This document shows positions 17,640 through 26,998 of a DNA stretch of 64,000 nucleotides, piece after piece. The DNA is from Nitrosovibrio tenuis (GTDB taxonomy: Bacteria; Pseudomonadota; Gammaproteobacteria; Burkholderiales; Nitrosomonadaceae): NCBI RefSeq assembly GCF_900109785.1, contig NZ_FOBH01000003.1, positions 1-64,000 of the forward strand. The letters are read 5' to 3'. Each line of letters opens with the position of its first letter. Position 1 is the stretch's first letter. Position numbers and translations under genes: made by a program. The notes beneath the pieces were generated by a model. It saw only the letters and a list, made by a program, of their open reading frames with translations, ran no database searches and had not been told where the DNA came from.

Positions 17640-18541
17640 ATGCGGCGTCGCGTTCCCGTAGCGGCTGGATTGCGGTTTTTGCCACGTTGTGCATCTGGAC
17701 CGGTTTCATCCTCGTCACCCGCCATGGGGCTACCGGTACGCTTACCAGTTGGGATATTGCAACGCTGCGTTTCGGCGTAGGCGCGCTGATTGCCGTCGTT
17801 CTACTGCCGCGCATCACGCTGCCGCCGCTCAAGGTGATCGCGTTATTTTCGTGTTTTGGCGGCATCGGTTACGCTATTGTCGTGTATGCCGCATTCCGTA
17901 TGTCACCTGCTGCCCATGCTTCTGTTCTGCTGCCCGGCACGCTGCCTTTTGCGACTGCGGTCATAGCATGGCTGTGGTTTGGCCAGAAGCCATTGCCGTC
18001 CTACCGCACCGCTCTTGTCGTTGTCGTTGCCGGGGTCATACTGACGGCGGCTGATTCCTTTTCACGAGGTCCTCAGCTTACCCGCACGCAAATAACCGGC
18101 GACCTGCTTTTTCTATGCGGCTCATCGTCGTGGGCGGTGTTTACACTGCTGCTTGGCCGTTATCCTGTGCAGCCGCTTGCCGCAACGGTAGCCACTACAT
18201 TGGGAAGTGCCGTGGTTTACCTTCCTATCTGGTGGTTATTTCTGCCCACCAAGCTCACACAAGCGCCTATCGGCGAAATCATCACGCAAGCACTATATCA
18301 GGGTGTACTGGTGGTCTTTGTCGCAATGCTGCTCTATAGCTTCGCAGTAAGTCGCCTGGGCTCCCACATCGTAGCTTTGCAGATGGCCTTTGTGCCCGTC
18401 ATTTCGGCGCTCGCGGCTGTGCCTTTGCTGGACGAGCAGATATCTTTGGCTACCTGGGGAGGACTGCTCGCGGTGACCGTAGGGGCGGTATTAGGCGGGC
18501 GCGCATCTCATGGAAAGAGAGCGGAGTATGAATGCAAGTAA
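17636..18541 (+). CDS. EamA/DMT-family transporter
   Basis: A 301-residue inner membrane protein with about ten hydrophobic helices in the two-repeat EamA layout: first half from WIAVFATLCIWTGFILVTRH, second half from LLFLCGSSSWAVFTLLLGRY. The conserved proline-rich helix of the second EamA repeat appears around VALQMAFVPVISALAAVPLL. It overlaps the C-S lyase gene by four bases (ATGA), so it is the third gene of the ovothiol operon. Export of ovothiol or an intermediate is an inference from position only; the family carries many small metabolites. Confidence 0.85.
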   Translation: MNAASRSRSGWIAVFATLCIWTGFILVTRHGATGTLTSWDIATLRFGVGALIAVVLLPRITLPPLKVIALFSCFGGIGYAIVVYAAFRMSPAAHASVLLPGTLPFATAVIAWLWFGQKPLPSYRTALVVVVAGVILTAADSFSRGPQLTRTQITGDLLFLCGSSSWAVFTLLLGRYPVQPLAATVATTLGSAVVYLPIWWLFLPTKLTQAPIGEIITQALYQGVLVVFVAMLLYSFAVSRLGSHIVALQMAFVPVISALAAVPLLDEQISLATWGGLLAVTVGAVLGGRASHGKRAEYECK

Positions 18542-18621
18542 TATATATCCTTCGATAAGTGCATAATGTATTCGCCGGAACCGTTGGGCTAGCCCTGCGC
18601 GATTGCACCATTCGCGTCGGC

Positions 18622-18680
18622 GCCTTTTGCGCGTCCTTCCGGCAAAGCCGCTGTCGTGCGCACGCGCGCGTTATTCAGAC
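18622..18680 (+). repeat. Dispersed GC-rich motif, copy 2
   Basis: Gap-free match to 1271-1329 (about 43 of 59 identical by hand count). It ends TTATTCAGAC, 33 bases ahead of the ABC exporter start, nearly the same distance as copy 3 has to purB. Confidence 0.5.
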
Positions 18681-18713
18681 GTTGCCTCAATATACCTGAC
18701 GCTCTACACTGAA

Positions 18714-21050
18714 ATGATGCAAGACTCCGAGTTTTCCCTGGCTTCCCCAGCTGTTGCCTTGCGAGGCATGTCGCCGGCCATGCCACCCGTATGGGCCAAC
18801 CGCGTTGAATCAGAGCTTATGGATGGAGAACAGGTGTTGGCCTGGCTTGAAACTGATCTCAGTGCCCAACTCTATTTCGTACCGGGGTTTGTGCTTGTTA
18901 CGAGCAAGCGTTTATTGGCCACGACAGAGAGGGAAGGCGTTTGGCAGGGATGGTTCTATCGGCCCGGAATAAGGCTTGTGCGCCATGACCACCTGGGGGT
19001 AGGAAGCCTCGAGCTTCTTGATGAGAATTCGCTGCTTGCCCGTTGGCGCTACACGCTCGGCAATGATGTAGCAACTGGCCGCCTGATCGAGCATTTTATG
19101 CAGCAGCTCGACTATCAGCTCACCGGGGAGCCGCCTCCCGCGCCTGTTCTTTCTTTATGTCCCAAATGCCAGAGGGTACTCGATGCTCCGTTATCGCCTG
19201 GCCAGGAAGAATGCGCGGTATGCAGCAGCGAAGCGGCTACGCCGCCCTCGACATGGACACTGTTTCGCTTATGGCGTTTCGCCAAGCCCTACAAGGGTCG
19301 GCTGCTAGCCGGTTTTCTCCTGACATTGGGCAGTACCGCCGCCACAATGGTGCCGCCGTATTTAACCATGCCGCTGATGGATAACGTGCTCATCCCCTAT
19401 CAGAATGGCAAACCGATCGATGTCGGTCTCGTCACATTCTATCTGACCGGCCTGCTTGGCGCGGCATTAGTGGCGTGGGTGTTGGGATGGTCGCGAACTT
19501 ATCTGTTGGCGCTGGTTTCAGAACGTATCGGCGCCGATCTGCGCACTGCTACCTACGAGCACCTTCTCAAACTTTCGCAACAATACTTTGGAGGTAAGCG
19601 CACGGGTGACCTGATGGCTCGCATTGGCTCGGAAACTGATCGCATCAATGTTTTTATATCGGTGCATCTGCTGGATTTTGCAACCGATGTGCTGATGATC
19701 GTCATGACTGCCGTAATCTTGGTTTCTATCCAACCCTGGCTTGCGCTCGTGACCCTGTTGCCCCTGCCGGTCATAGGCTGGCTGATCCACCTGGTACGCG
19801 ACAGATTGCGCACCGGATTCGAAAAGGCTGACCGCGTCTGGGCCGAAGTGACTAATGTGCTTGCCGATACCATCCCCGGCATGCGTGTGGTCAAGGCCTT
19901 TGCACAGGAAAAGCGTGAAGCGGCGCGCTTCCGTAAGGCTAACCAACACAACCTCGAAGTTAACGACCGGGTCAATAAAGTATGGTCGCTTTTTACGCCA
20001 ACGGTGACACTGCTTACTGAAGTCGGGCTCCTGGTGGTGTGGGTTTTTGGTATCTGGCTCGTATCGAACGATGAAATCACGGTTGGCGTGCTCACCGCAT
20101 TTCTCGCCTATATCAGCCGTTTCTATCTAAGGCTTGATTCGATGAGCCGCATCGTTTCGTTCACGCAGAAAGCAGCGGCCGGCACCAAGCGAATTTTTGA
20201 CATTCTTGACCATATTTCCAGTGTGCCGGAACCGGTAACCCCCGTACATCTGCCGGTTGTCGAGGGTCGTATAGAGTTACGCGGTGTTGGATTCCGTTAC
20301 GGTACCCGCACTGTGACCAGGGATATCAGCGTCACCATCCAACCGGGCGAGATGATCGGTCTTGTTGGCCATAGCGGCTCAGGGAAGAGTACTATTGTCA
20401 ACCTGATCTGCCGCTTCTATGATGTTACCGAAGGAGCGATATTACTGGATGGGATCGACATTCGCTCATTGCCGGTCGCCGAATACCGCAAGAACATCGG
20501 TCTGGTGCTCCAGGAGCCTTTCCTGTTTTTCGGGACGATCGCCGAAAACATCGCCTATGGCAGTCCCAATGCGAAGCGGGAGGAGATTATTGCAGCGGCC
20601 CGCGCTGCTCACGCCCACGAGTTCATCCTGCGCCTCCCGCATGGGTATGATTCTTTGGTTGGCGAGCGTGGTCAGGCTCTTTCGGGTGGCGAACGCCAGC
20701 GTATCTCCATTGCACGCGCGCTACTTATCGATCCACGCATCCTGATCCTCGACGAAGCCACCTCCTCCGTTGATACCACCACGGAGAAAGAAATTCAGAA
20801 GGCTCTTGAAAATTTGGTGCAAGGCCGGACTACTATCGCGATCGCCCACCGTTTATCCACACTGCGGGACGCCACCCGGTTGATCGTGCTCGATCGTGGC
20901 AGCATTGTTGAGATTGGCAACCATCATGAGCTGATGGCGCGGGAAGGCCACTATTATCGCCTCTATCAGGCTCAGGCGCGCAACGTGGATACCGAGGATG
21001 ATTTGCGAGGCTCAAGGCTTGAGCATAAAGCGGCGGGGGTTCGCCAATGA
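18714..21050 (+). CDS. Cyanophycin-locus ABC exporter with N-terminal PH-like domain and zinc ribbon
   Basis: A 778-residue half-transporter fused to its own ATPase. From ATG 18714: residues about 30-140 look like a bacterial PH-like fold (FVLVTSKRLLATTEREGVWQ, then GVGSLELLDENSLLARWRYT); a zinc ribbon follows with CPKC and CAVC near 149-170; the type I exporter membrane domain spans about 195-485; the ATPase has Walker A GHSGSGKST (near 551), signature LSGGERQRISIARAL, Walker B LILDEATSS and an H-loop IAHRLS. NCBI families place such exporters with cyanophycin genes, and cphA genes follow. The substrate is unknown. TTG 18603 in the same frame is a possible longer start, but the dispersed motif lies inside that extension. 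Confidence 0.85.
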   Translation: MMQDSEFSLASPAVALRGMSPAMPPVWANRVESELMDGEQVLAWLETDLSAQLYFVPGFVLVTSKRLLATTEREGVWQGWFYRPGIRLVRHDHLGVGSLELLDENSLLARWRYTLGNDVATGRLIEHFMQQLDYQLTGEPPPAPVLSLCPKCQRVLDAPLSPGQEECAVCSSEAATPPSTWTLFRLWRFAKPYKGRLLAGFLLTLGSTAATMVPPYLTMPLMDNVLIPYQNGKPIDVGLVTFYLTGLLGAALVAWVLGWSRTYLLALVSERIGADLRTATYEHLLKLSQQYFGGKRTGDLMARIGSETDRINVFISVHLLDFATDVLMIVMTAVILVSIQPWLALVTLLPLPVIGWLIHLVRDRLRTGFEKADRVWAEVTNVLADTIPGMRVVKAFAQEKREAARFRKANQHNLEVNDRVNKVWSLFTPTVTLLTEVGLLVVWVFGIWLVSNDEITVGVLTAFLAYISRFYLRLDSMSRIVSFTQKAAAGTKRIFDILDHISSVPEPVTPVHLPVVEGRIELRGVGFRYGTRTVTRDISVTIQPGEMIGLVGHSGSGKSTIVNLICRFYDVTEGAILLDGIDIRSLPVAEYRKNIGLVLQEPFLFFGTIAENIAYGSPNAKREEIIAAARAAHAHEFILRLPHGYDSLVGERGQALSGGERQRISIARALLIDPRILILDEATSSVDTTTEKEIQKALENLVQGRTTIAIAHRLSTLRDATRLIVLDRGSIVEIGNHHELMAREGHYYRLYQAQARNVDTEDDLRGSRLEHKAAGVRQ

Positions 21051-21520
21051 TCGATCAGCCCGGTTACCTGCTAAGCCAAAACGCCTTCGGACGCCTGGTG
21101 TTCACCGGGAAGGATGGTGAGGCGCACGAGGGTATAGTCCCGGTCCGCGCATTTCCTATTACGGCCCCCGATACCGGCATCGCGCTGGTCGACCAGCATG
21201 GTCATGAGTTGGCGTGGATAGACCGGCTGAGCGATCTTCCGGACGCGCTGCGCACATTGATTGAAAGAAATTTGATTAGTCGGGAATTTGGCCCTGAAAT
21301 CAAACGCATCCAGAAAGTTTCCAGTTTTGTCACGCCGAGCATCTGGCATGTGGAAACTGACCGTGGCGAGACAGCTTTCATACTCAAGGGTGAGGAAGAT
21401 ATTCGTCGGCTCACCGCTCCAACGTTGCTGATCGCGGACAGCCACGGTATTAATTTTCTCATTCGCGATCGTTTTGCCCTCGATCATCACAGCCGTAAAA
21501 TTCTGGACCGCTTCCTATAA
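21047..21520 (+). CDS. DUF1854 family protein
   Basis: A 157-residue soluble protein of the DUF1854 family, found beside cyanophycin ABC exporters. Visible parts are the N-terminal GRLVFTGKDGEAHEGIVPVR and the C-terminal DSHGINFLIRDRFALDHHSR. It overlaps the exporter gene by four bases (ATGA), so the two are made together and probably work together. The biochemical function is not known. I placed the family by context and the VPVRAFPI/DSHG character. Confidence 0.8.
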   Translation: MIDQPGYLLSQNAFGRLVFTGKDGEAHEGIVPVRAFPITAPDTGIALVDQHGHELAWIDRLSDLPDALRTLIERNLISREFGPEIKRIQKVSSFVTPSIWHVETDRGETAFILKGEEDIRRLTAPTLLIADSHGINFLIRDRFALDHHSRKILDRFL

Positions 21521-22133
21521 AGCCAATCTCCGGTTTGCTGCCCGACAACTGCAGAGGGCGGGATCTGGTCTGAGCCTTGACGGCTATCGAAGCTGACACC
21601 GTTTATTGCCTATGAGCTCTGTCGCTACACGGCGACAGATAATATGTAGGGTTTTCAACGGGTTGTCGCTCATCCGGAAATCCATGTTAACAAGCGACGA
21701 CACCTTGTCTTCGGTTTCCTTTTGAAGTTTTGCTAAGTCATTGCTTTATTGGGTGAATTTTTCTGGCATGACATATGCTTGAGCTTTTTCGATATGCGCT
21801 ATTTTCTGAATGTAGCCCGGGTCCTTAATGGGCTAACGCCTTAATTTTTTTGGATAGGTGCACGGCCGTAATAGCGAACGCGAGTTTGCCAATTGTCCGG
21901 CAAAAGGATCACTACTAGCTCGATAAAACAAGTTCAGATATCTAGTAGTAAGTAGACAGGCCAATCTAGGGGTGGTCTGGCTTGAGCGCGCGCAAAGGGT
22001 ATTCAATTTGAATATGTGACGACTTAAGCTGCCGGTGCGCAATCCATTTTTGAGAAGCAAATTTATGACGAGGCTGTAAACCAATTCATCTGAGCCGCGT
22101 TAATTCCACTTCGTCTACTCTGTACGACCATGT
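21521..22133. other. Intergenic region before the cyanophycin synthetases
   Basis: About 610 bases. A perfect 7-bp hairpin (CTGTCGC/GCGACAG, loop of 6) lies at 21619-21638, just after the DUF1854 gene, but without a T-run. The minus-strand open frame at 21833-22084 has no recognisable product. The AT-rich stretch at 21700-22130 is the likely promoter region of the synthetase pair. Confidence 0.4.
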
Positions 22134-24434
22134 ATGCTAGCCTGCGCCAACGCGAATACTGATCATATCAATAGAAAAGATCTCAAATTTCTTGAGGTTC
22201 GCCATCTGAATGGTCCGAATATGTGGACCTACTACCCTGTTCTCGAAGCCGTTGTCGACATCGGAGAACTTGAAGACTTTCCGTCCAATGTAATTCCCGG
22301 TTATTACGATCGGCTGTCATCATGGCTGCCATCTCTGATTGAACATCGCTGCAGTTATGAAGAGCGCGGCGGCTTCCTGCGCCGACTGGAGGAGGGAACA
22401 TGGCCGGGTCATATTCTCGAACATGTAACCCTTGAATTGCAAAATCTAGCGGGTATGCCCGCAGGCTTTGGCAGGGCTCGTGAAACCTCCATACGCGGCG
22501 TCTACAAAGTGGTGGTCAGCGCCTGGGATGAACATATTGCATATAGCGCCTTATTGGCGGCGCGTGAACTCATGCTATCGGCAATGGAGTTGCAACCCGG
22601 TAACAAAACCTATGATGTCAAGGGTGCCATTGAGCGCCTGCGCGATATGGTCGATTCGCTCTGGTTGGGCCCTTCTACGGCATGTATTGTTGATGCCGCC
22701 GCAAACCGCAAAATTCCGGCCATCCGCCTTCTTGCCAAAGGTAATCTTGTACAACTCGGCTATGGCGCTTGCAGCAGACGTATTTGGACAGCCGAAACCG
22801 ACTGCACCCCGGCGATTGCCGAGAGTATCTCGCGTGACAAGGATCTCACCAAGACACTGCTCCGGTCTTGCGGAGTTCCTGTCCCTGAAGGTCGTATGGT
22901 CACTAGCGCGGAAAACGCCTGGCAGGCTGCCCAGGATATTGGTTTGCCGGTCGTCGTTAAACCCTGCGATGGCAACCATGGACGGGGTGTTTTTATTGAG
23001 CTGACAACGCAGCAGGAGGTTGAATCGGCTTATCGTGTAGCAGTCGAAGAGGGCGATGGTGTATTGGTTGAACGTTTTATCCCTGGTACCGAGCACCGGC
23101 TGCTGGTTGTTGGCGGCCGCCTAGTTGCTGCTAGCCGGGGTGATTCGGTATCCGTTACCGGCGACGGTAAATCAACCATTGCGGCGCTGATTAGCGACCA
23201 GATCAATTCGGATCCGCGTCGCGGAACGACCGAGCATCATCCACTTAATACAATTAGCCTGGACAGTGCAGCACGGATGGAGATAGCCCGTCAGGGCTTC
23301 ACCAGTAACTCGATCCCCACTTTAAATCAGAAAGTTCTGATTCAGCGCAACGGTAATCATGCATTCGACGTTACCGATGAAGTGCACCCAAGCATCGCGG
23401 CAACCGCCGCGCTAGCCGCGCGTATTGTCGGCCTGGATATTGCAGGTATCGATCTTGTCGCTACCGATATCTCGCGCCCTCTCGCTGAACAGGGAGGCGC
23501 GATCGTCGAAGTCAACGCCGGCCCTGGTCTGCTGATGCATATCAAGCCCGCCGTTGGCATCCCCCGCCCGGTTGGTGAAGCCATTGTCGATCATCTCTTT
23601 CCCAGTGATGACGATGGCCGTATTCCCGTTGTAGGGATTACCGGCAGCTATGGCAAAACTACAGTAGCACGCCTTGTAGCCCGGTTGTTGATCCTTTCCG
23701 GGAAGCACACGGGCCTTGCCTGCAGTGACGGGTTCTATCTCGACCACAGGCAAGTCCAGAAGGGTGATCACGCCAAATGGGAAGCGGCCAACCGCATCTT
23801 GAGGAACCGCTCGGTTGAAGCAGCGGTGTTTGAGAACGGAAGTGACATCATGCTCAGCGAAGGACTGGCGTACGACCGTTGCCAAGTCGGCGTCGTAACT
23901 AATGTTGAGTTAACCCGGCATTATGGGCGCTACTATATCGAAACTCAGGAGCAGGTTTTCAAGGTATTGCGCACCCAGGTAGACGTAGTGTTGCCGGGCG
24001 GTACGGCCGTGCTCAATGCCCGGGAGCCGATGCTCGTGGAAATGGCCGCGTTATGCGACGGCGAAGTCATCTATTTCAGCCTTGATCCCGACTTGTCTTC
24101 CGTCGTCGAGCATCGCGCACAAGGTTCGGGTAGCGTCAAGGGTAAGCGCGTCGTAATCGTTCGCGGCGGCGAAATTCTGCTTGCCACCGGCTCGGATGAG
24201 GTATCGCTCGCCAGCCTGGCATCCATTCCACTGCCCGGCGGCGCGCATGCGGTTCTAGAGATCGAAAATCTTTTAGCAGCGGTCGGCGCCGCCTGGGCGC
24301 TTGGTATTCCGCCTGCTCTTATACGTGCTGGAATCGAAACCTCCGCTCCATTTAAGCTACAAGCATCCAGTTGCATGAACGACATATGTCAAGCTTCCGG
24401 ATCCAACGAGAAACGCAGGAGAAACCATCAATGA
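22134..24434 (+). CDS. Cyanophycin synthetase-like protein lacking the Mur-ligase C-terminal lobe (CphA2-like)
   Basis: A 766-residue relative of cyanophycin synthetase. The N-terminal domain (LEVRHLNGPNMWTYYPVLEA) and ATP-grasp domain (about 235-485; VVVKPCDGNHGRGV, VLVERFIPGTEHRLLV, AIVEVNAGPGLLMH) look intact. The Mur-type domain has GSYGKTT where the next gene has GTNGKTT, and ENGSDIMLSEG where the next gene has ETARGGILREG. The protein stops shortly after LIRAGIETSAPF, where the partner continues with about 120 more residues of ligase lobe. This resembles CphA2, which joins beta-Asp-Arg dipeptides with the ATP-grasp domain alone. It overlaps cphA by four bases. Confidence 0.87.
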   Translation: MLACANANTDHINRKDLKFLEVRHLNGPNMWTYYPVLEAVVDIGELEDFPSNVIPGYYDRLSSWLPSLIEHRCSYEERGGFLRRLEEGTWPGHILEHVTLELQNLAGMPAGFGRARETSIRGVYKVVVSAWDEHIAYSALLAARELMLSAMELQPGNKTYDVKGAIERLRDMVDSLWLGPSTACIVDAAANRKIPAIRLLAKGNLVQLGYGACSRRIWTAETDCTPAIAESISRDKDLTKTLLRSCGVPVPEGRMVTSAENAWQAAQDIGLPVVVKPCDGNHGRGVFIELTTQQEVESAYRVAVEEGDGVLVERFIPGTEHRLLVVGGRLVAASRGDSVSVTGDGKSTIAALISDQINSDPRRGTTEHHPLNTISLDSAARMEIARQGFTSNSIPTLNQKVLIQRNGNHAFDVTDEVHPSIAATAALAARIVGLDIAGIDLVATDISRPLAEQGGAIVEVNAGPGLLMHIKPAVGIPRPVGEAIVDHLFPSDDDGRIPVVGITGSYGKTTVARLVARLLILSGKHTGLACSDGFYLDHRQVQKGDHAKWEAANRILRNRSVEAAVFENGSDIMLSEGLAYDRCQVGVVTNVELTRHYGRYYIETQEQVFKVLRTQVDVVLPGGTAVLNAREPMLVEMAALCDGEVIYFSLDPDLSSVVEHRAQGSGSVKGKRVVIVRGGEILLATGSDEVSLASLASIPLPGGAHAVLEIENLLAAVGAAWALGIPPALIRAGIETSAPFKLQASSCMNDICQASGSNEKRRRNHQ

Positions 24435-26998
24435 GAGTATCACGCATCCGCGCACTGCGCGGCCCTAATTTGTGGAGTCAGCGTACAAGCATGGAGGCGA
24501 TCGTTTCCTGTGGTGAAACGGAGCTTGCCATTGACGAACTGCCCGCTTTCGCGGCCCGGCTGCGTGCACGCTTTCCGGAAATTTCCTTGACGCAGCCAAT
24601 TGGCCGTTACCGGGCTGTGGTGCATGCTTTCGAGCGTGCTGCCCTTGCTCTGCAAGTGCAGGCTGGGTGCCCGGTAACCTTCAGCCGCTTGGTGAAAACG
24701 CTGGAACCCGGCACTTACCAGGTTATTGTCGAGTATAGTGAAGAGCTGGTTGGCCGGCTCGCTCTTGAGCTTTCAGAAACGTTATGTCGTTCAGCACTCG
24801 ATGACGGCCCGTTTGATCTGGCTGATGCGTTGGGCCGCTTGCGCGAACTGAATGAAGACATACGCCTTGGGCCGAGCACCAGTGCAATTGTCGAGGCTGC
24901 CATTGCGCGCGGTATTCCCTTCCGCCGGTTGACCAACGGCAGCCTGGTCCAATTTGGATGGGGTAGCAGGCAATGCCGCATACAGGCGGCCGAAACCTCT
25001 CTAACGAGTGTCATTGCCGAGTCGGTCGCGCAGGATAAGGAGCTGACTAGGATGCTGCTGCGGACCGCCGGTATTCCGGTTCCCTGTGGTCGGCCGGTAG
25101 CGAATGCCGAGGATGCATGGGCCGCTACTCTCGAAATCGGCGGTCCGGTTGTCGTTAAGCCGCGAGACGGCAATCAGGGCAAGGGCGTAGGCGTCAATCT
25201 TACGAGCCGCGAGCAAGTGGAATCAGCTTACGCGGTAGCGGCTAAAATCAGCGGTGCAGTCATAGTCGAGCGTTATATTCCCGGCCATGACCATCGTATA
25301 TTGGTGGTCGGCAACAAGCTGGTCGCTGCTGCGCGGCGCGACCCGCCTCAAGTAACCGGTGATGGCGTACACAGTATCAGTCAACTGGTGGCGCAGATCA
25401 ACAGTGACCCGCGGCGCGGTGAGGGGCACGCTACTCTATTAACGAAAATCAGTCTTGATGAAATTGTACTTGCTCATTTAGCAACCCAAGGCTTGACCAA
25501 AGAATCGATACCGGCCAAAAATATGCGTGTTTACCTGCGCAATAATGCCAATCTTTCTACTGGCGGAACGGCTACCGATGTCACTGATGACGTTCATCCC
25601 GAGCTTGCCGCACGCGTAGTGACGGCCGCGCAAATGACCGGCCTCGACATTTGCGGTGTCGATGTCGTTTGCGACAGCGTATTGCATCCCCTCGAAGATC
25701 AAGGCGGCGGCGTCATCGAAATTAACGCCACCCCGGGTTTGCGCATGCATCTGCAGCCTTCGTTCGGCAAAGGCCGCGCGGTGGGCGAGGCAATTATCGC
25801 CAATATGTTCAAGGATGGAGAGGATGCGCGCATCCCGGTTATCGCGGTAACAGGCACCAATGGTAAAACCACTACAGTCCGTCTGATCGCCAGCATTCTT
25901 GGTTGCAGCGGACTGCGTGTCGGGATGACCAACACCGACGGGGTCTATGTCAATGACCAGCGCATCGATAGTGGCGATTGTAGCGGCCCCAAGAGTGCAA
26001 AAAACGTCCTTTTTCATCCTGATGTCGATGCCGCGGTACTGGAGACGGCGCGTGGCGGGATACTGCGTGAAGGGCTGGGCTTCGACCGGTGCCACGTTGC
26101 AGTGGTCACTAATATTGGCATGGGCGACCATCTCGGCCTTTCACACATCAATACGGTTGAGGATCTGGCTGCAGTCAAACGAGTCGTCGTGCAAAATGTT
26201 ATGCCCGATACCGGTATTGCCGTGCTTAACGCGGCGGACCCGCTGGTGGCCGGCATGGCTAGCCACTGTCCCGGCTCGGTTACCTTCTTTGCTCGCGATG
26301 CCGATCACCCGGTAATAGCCAAGCATCGTTCGCAACGCAAACGCGTTGTCTATCTTGACGGTGATTCGATTGTCGCCTCCGAAGGCGGTGTCGAGCATCG
26401 GATATCGTTAATTGGAATCCCCGTTACGCAAAATGGAACGGTCGCATTTCAGATCGAGAACGCGATGGCCGCTACTGGCGCGGGCTGGGCGCTGGGCCTC
26501 GATTGGGAGATCATCCGCGCCGGTCTGGCAAGTTTTGTGAATGACTTTCAGACGGCACCAGGCCGTTTCAATCTTTTCAAGCATCGTGGCGCTACGCTAA
26601 TTGCCGATTATGGTCATAACGCGGACGCGATCCGCGAACTTGTGCGTGCAATCGATAATATGCCTGCCAAATGGCGTTCAGTCGCTATCAGCGGTACAGG
26701 CGACAGGCGTGATGAAGACATCCGCAGGCAGACCGAGATACTGGGGGACGCTTTTGACAAGGTGGTGATTTACGAGGGCCCGGACCAACGCGGCCGTCCC
26801 GATGGGGAAGTGCTTGACCTGCTGCGACAGGGTCTGGAGAACGCGAAGCGTACCCGTGAAGTCAAGGAAATCTACGGCGAACTCGTAGCCATCGATGCTG
26901 CCTTCGCCGGCCTGAAGGCTGGCGAGCTATGCCTTATCCTTATCAATCAAGTGGAAGAGTCGCTCAGATACATTACCAACAGGGTAACCGCCGGCTGA
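24431..26998 (+). CDS. cphA: Cyanophycin synthetase
   Basis: Builds cyanophycin, the poly-Asp backbone with Arg side chains, using ATP. From ATG 24431 (AGGAG about 10 bases upstream) it is 855 residues: N-domain MRVSRIRALRGPNLWSQ; ATP-grasp about 215-470 with VVVKPRDGNQGKGVGV, VIVERYIPGHDHRILVV and VIEINATPGLRMH for Asp addition; Mur-ligase domain with GTNGKTTT near residue 474, ETARGGILREGLGF and a complete C-terminal lobe (PGRFNLF, LIADYGHNADAIRELV, SGTGDRRDED) for Arg addition. All catalytic elements seem present. It overlaps the shorter paralogue (ATGA). Confidence 0.95.
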   Translation: MRVSRIRALRGPNLWSQRTSMEAIVSCGETELAIDELPAFAARLRARFPEISLTQPIGRYRAVVHAFERAALALQVQAGCPVTFSRLVKTLEPGTYQVIVEYSEELVGRLALELSETLCRSALDDGPFDLADALGRLRELNEDIRLGPSTSAIVEAAIARGIPFRRLTNGSLVQFGWGSRQCRIQAAETSLTSVIAESVAQDKELTRMLLRTAGIPVPCGRPVANAEDAWAATLEIGGPVVVKPRDGNQGKGVGVNLTSREQVESAYAVAAKISGAVIVERYIPGHDHRILVVGNKLVAAARRDPPQVTGDGVHSISQLVAQINSDPRRGEGHATLLTKISLDEIVLAHLATQGLTKESIPAKNMRVYLRNNANLSTGGTATDVTDDVHPELAARVVTAAQMTGLDICGVDVVCDSVLHPLEDQGGGVIEINATPGLRMHLQPSFGKGRAVGEAIIANMFKDGEDARIPVIAVTGTNGKTTTVRLIASILGCSGLRVGMTNTDGVYVNDQRIDSGDCSGPKSAKNVLFHPDVDAAVLETARGGILREGLGFDRCHVAVVTNIGMGDHLGLSHINTVEDLAAVKRVVVQNVMPDTGIAVLNAADPLVAGMASHCPGSVTFFARDADHPVIAKHRSQRKRVVYLDGDSIVASEGGVEHRISLIGIPVTQNGTVAFQIENAMAATGAGWALGLDWEIIRAGLASFVNDFQTAPGRFNLFKHRGATLIADYGHNADAIRELVRAIDNMPAKWRSVAISGTGDRRDEDIRRQTEILGDAFDKVVIYEGPDQRGRPDGEVLDLLRQGLENAKRTREVKEIYGELVAIDAAFAGLKAGELCLILINQVEESLRYITNRVTAG

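Noticed and set aside
21833-22084. 83-codon minus-strand frame before the cyanophycin synthetases
   Set aside because: Basic, low-information sequence with no ribosome site and no recognisable product; it probably sits in promoter DNA.
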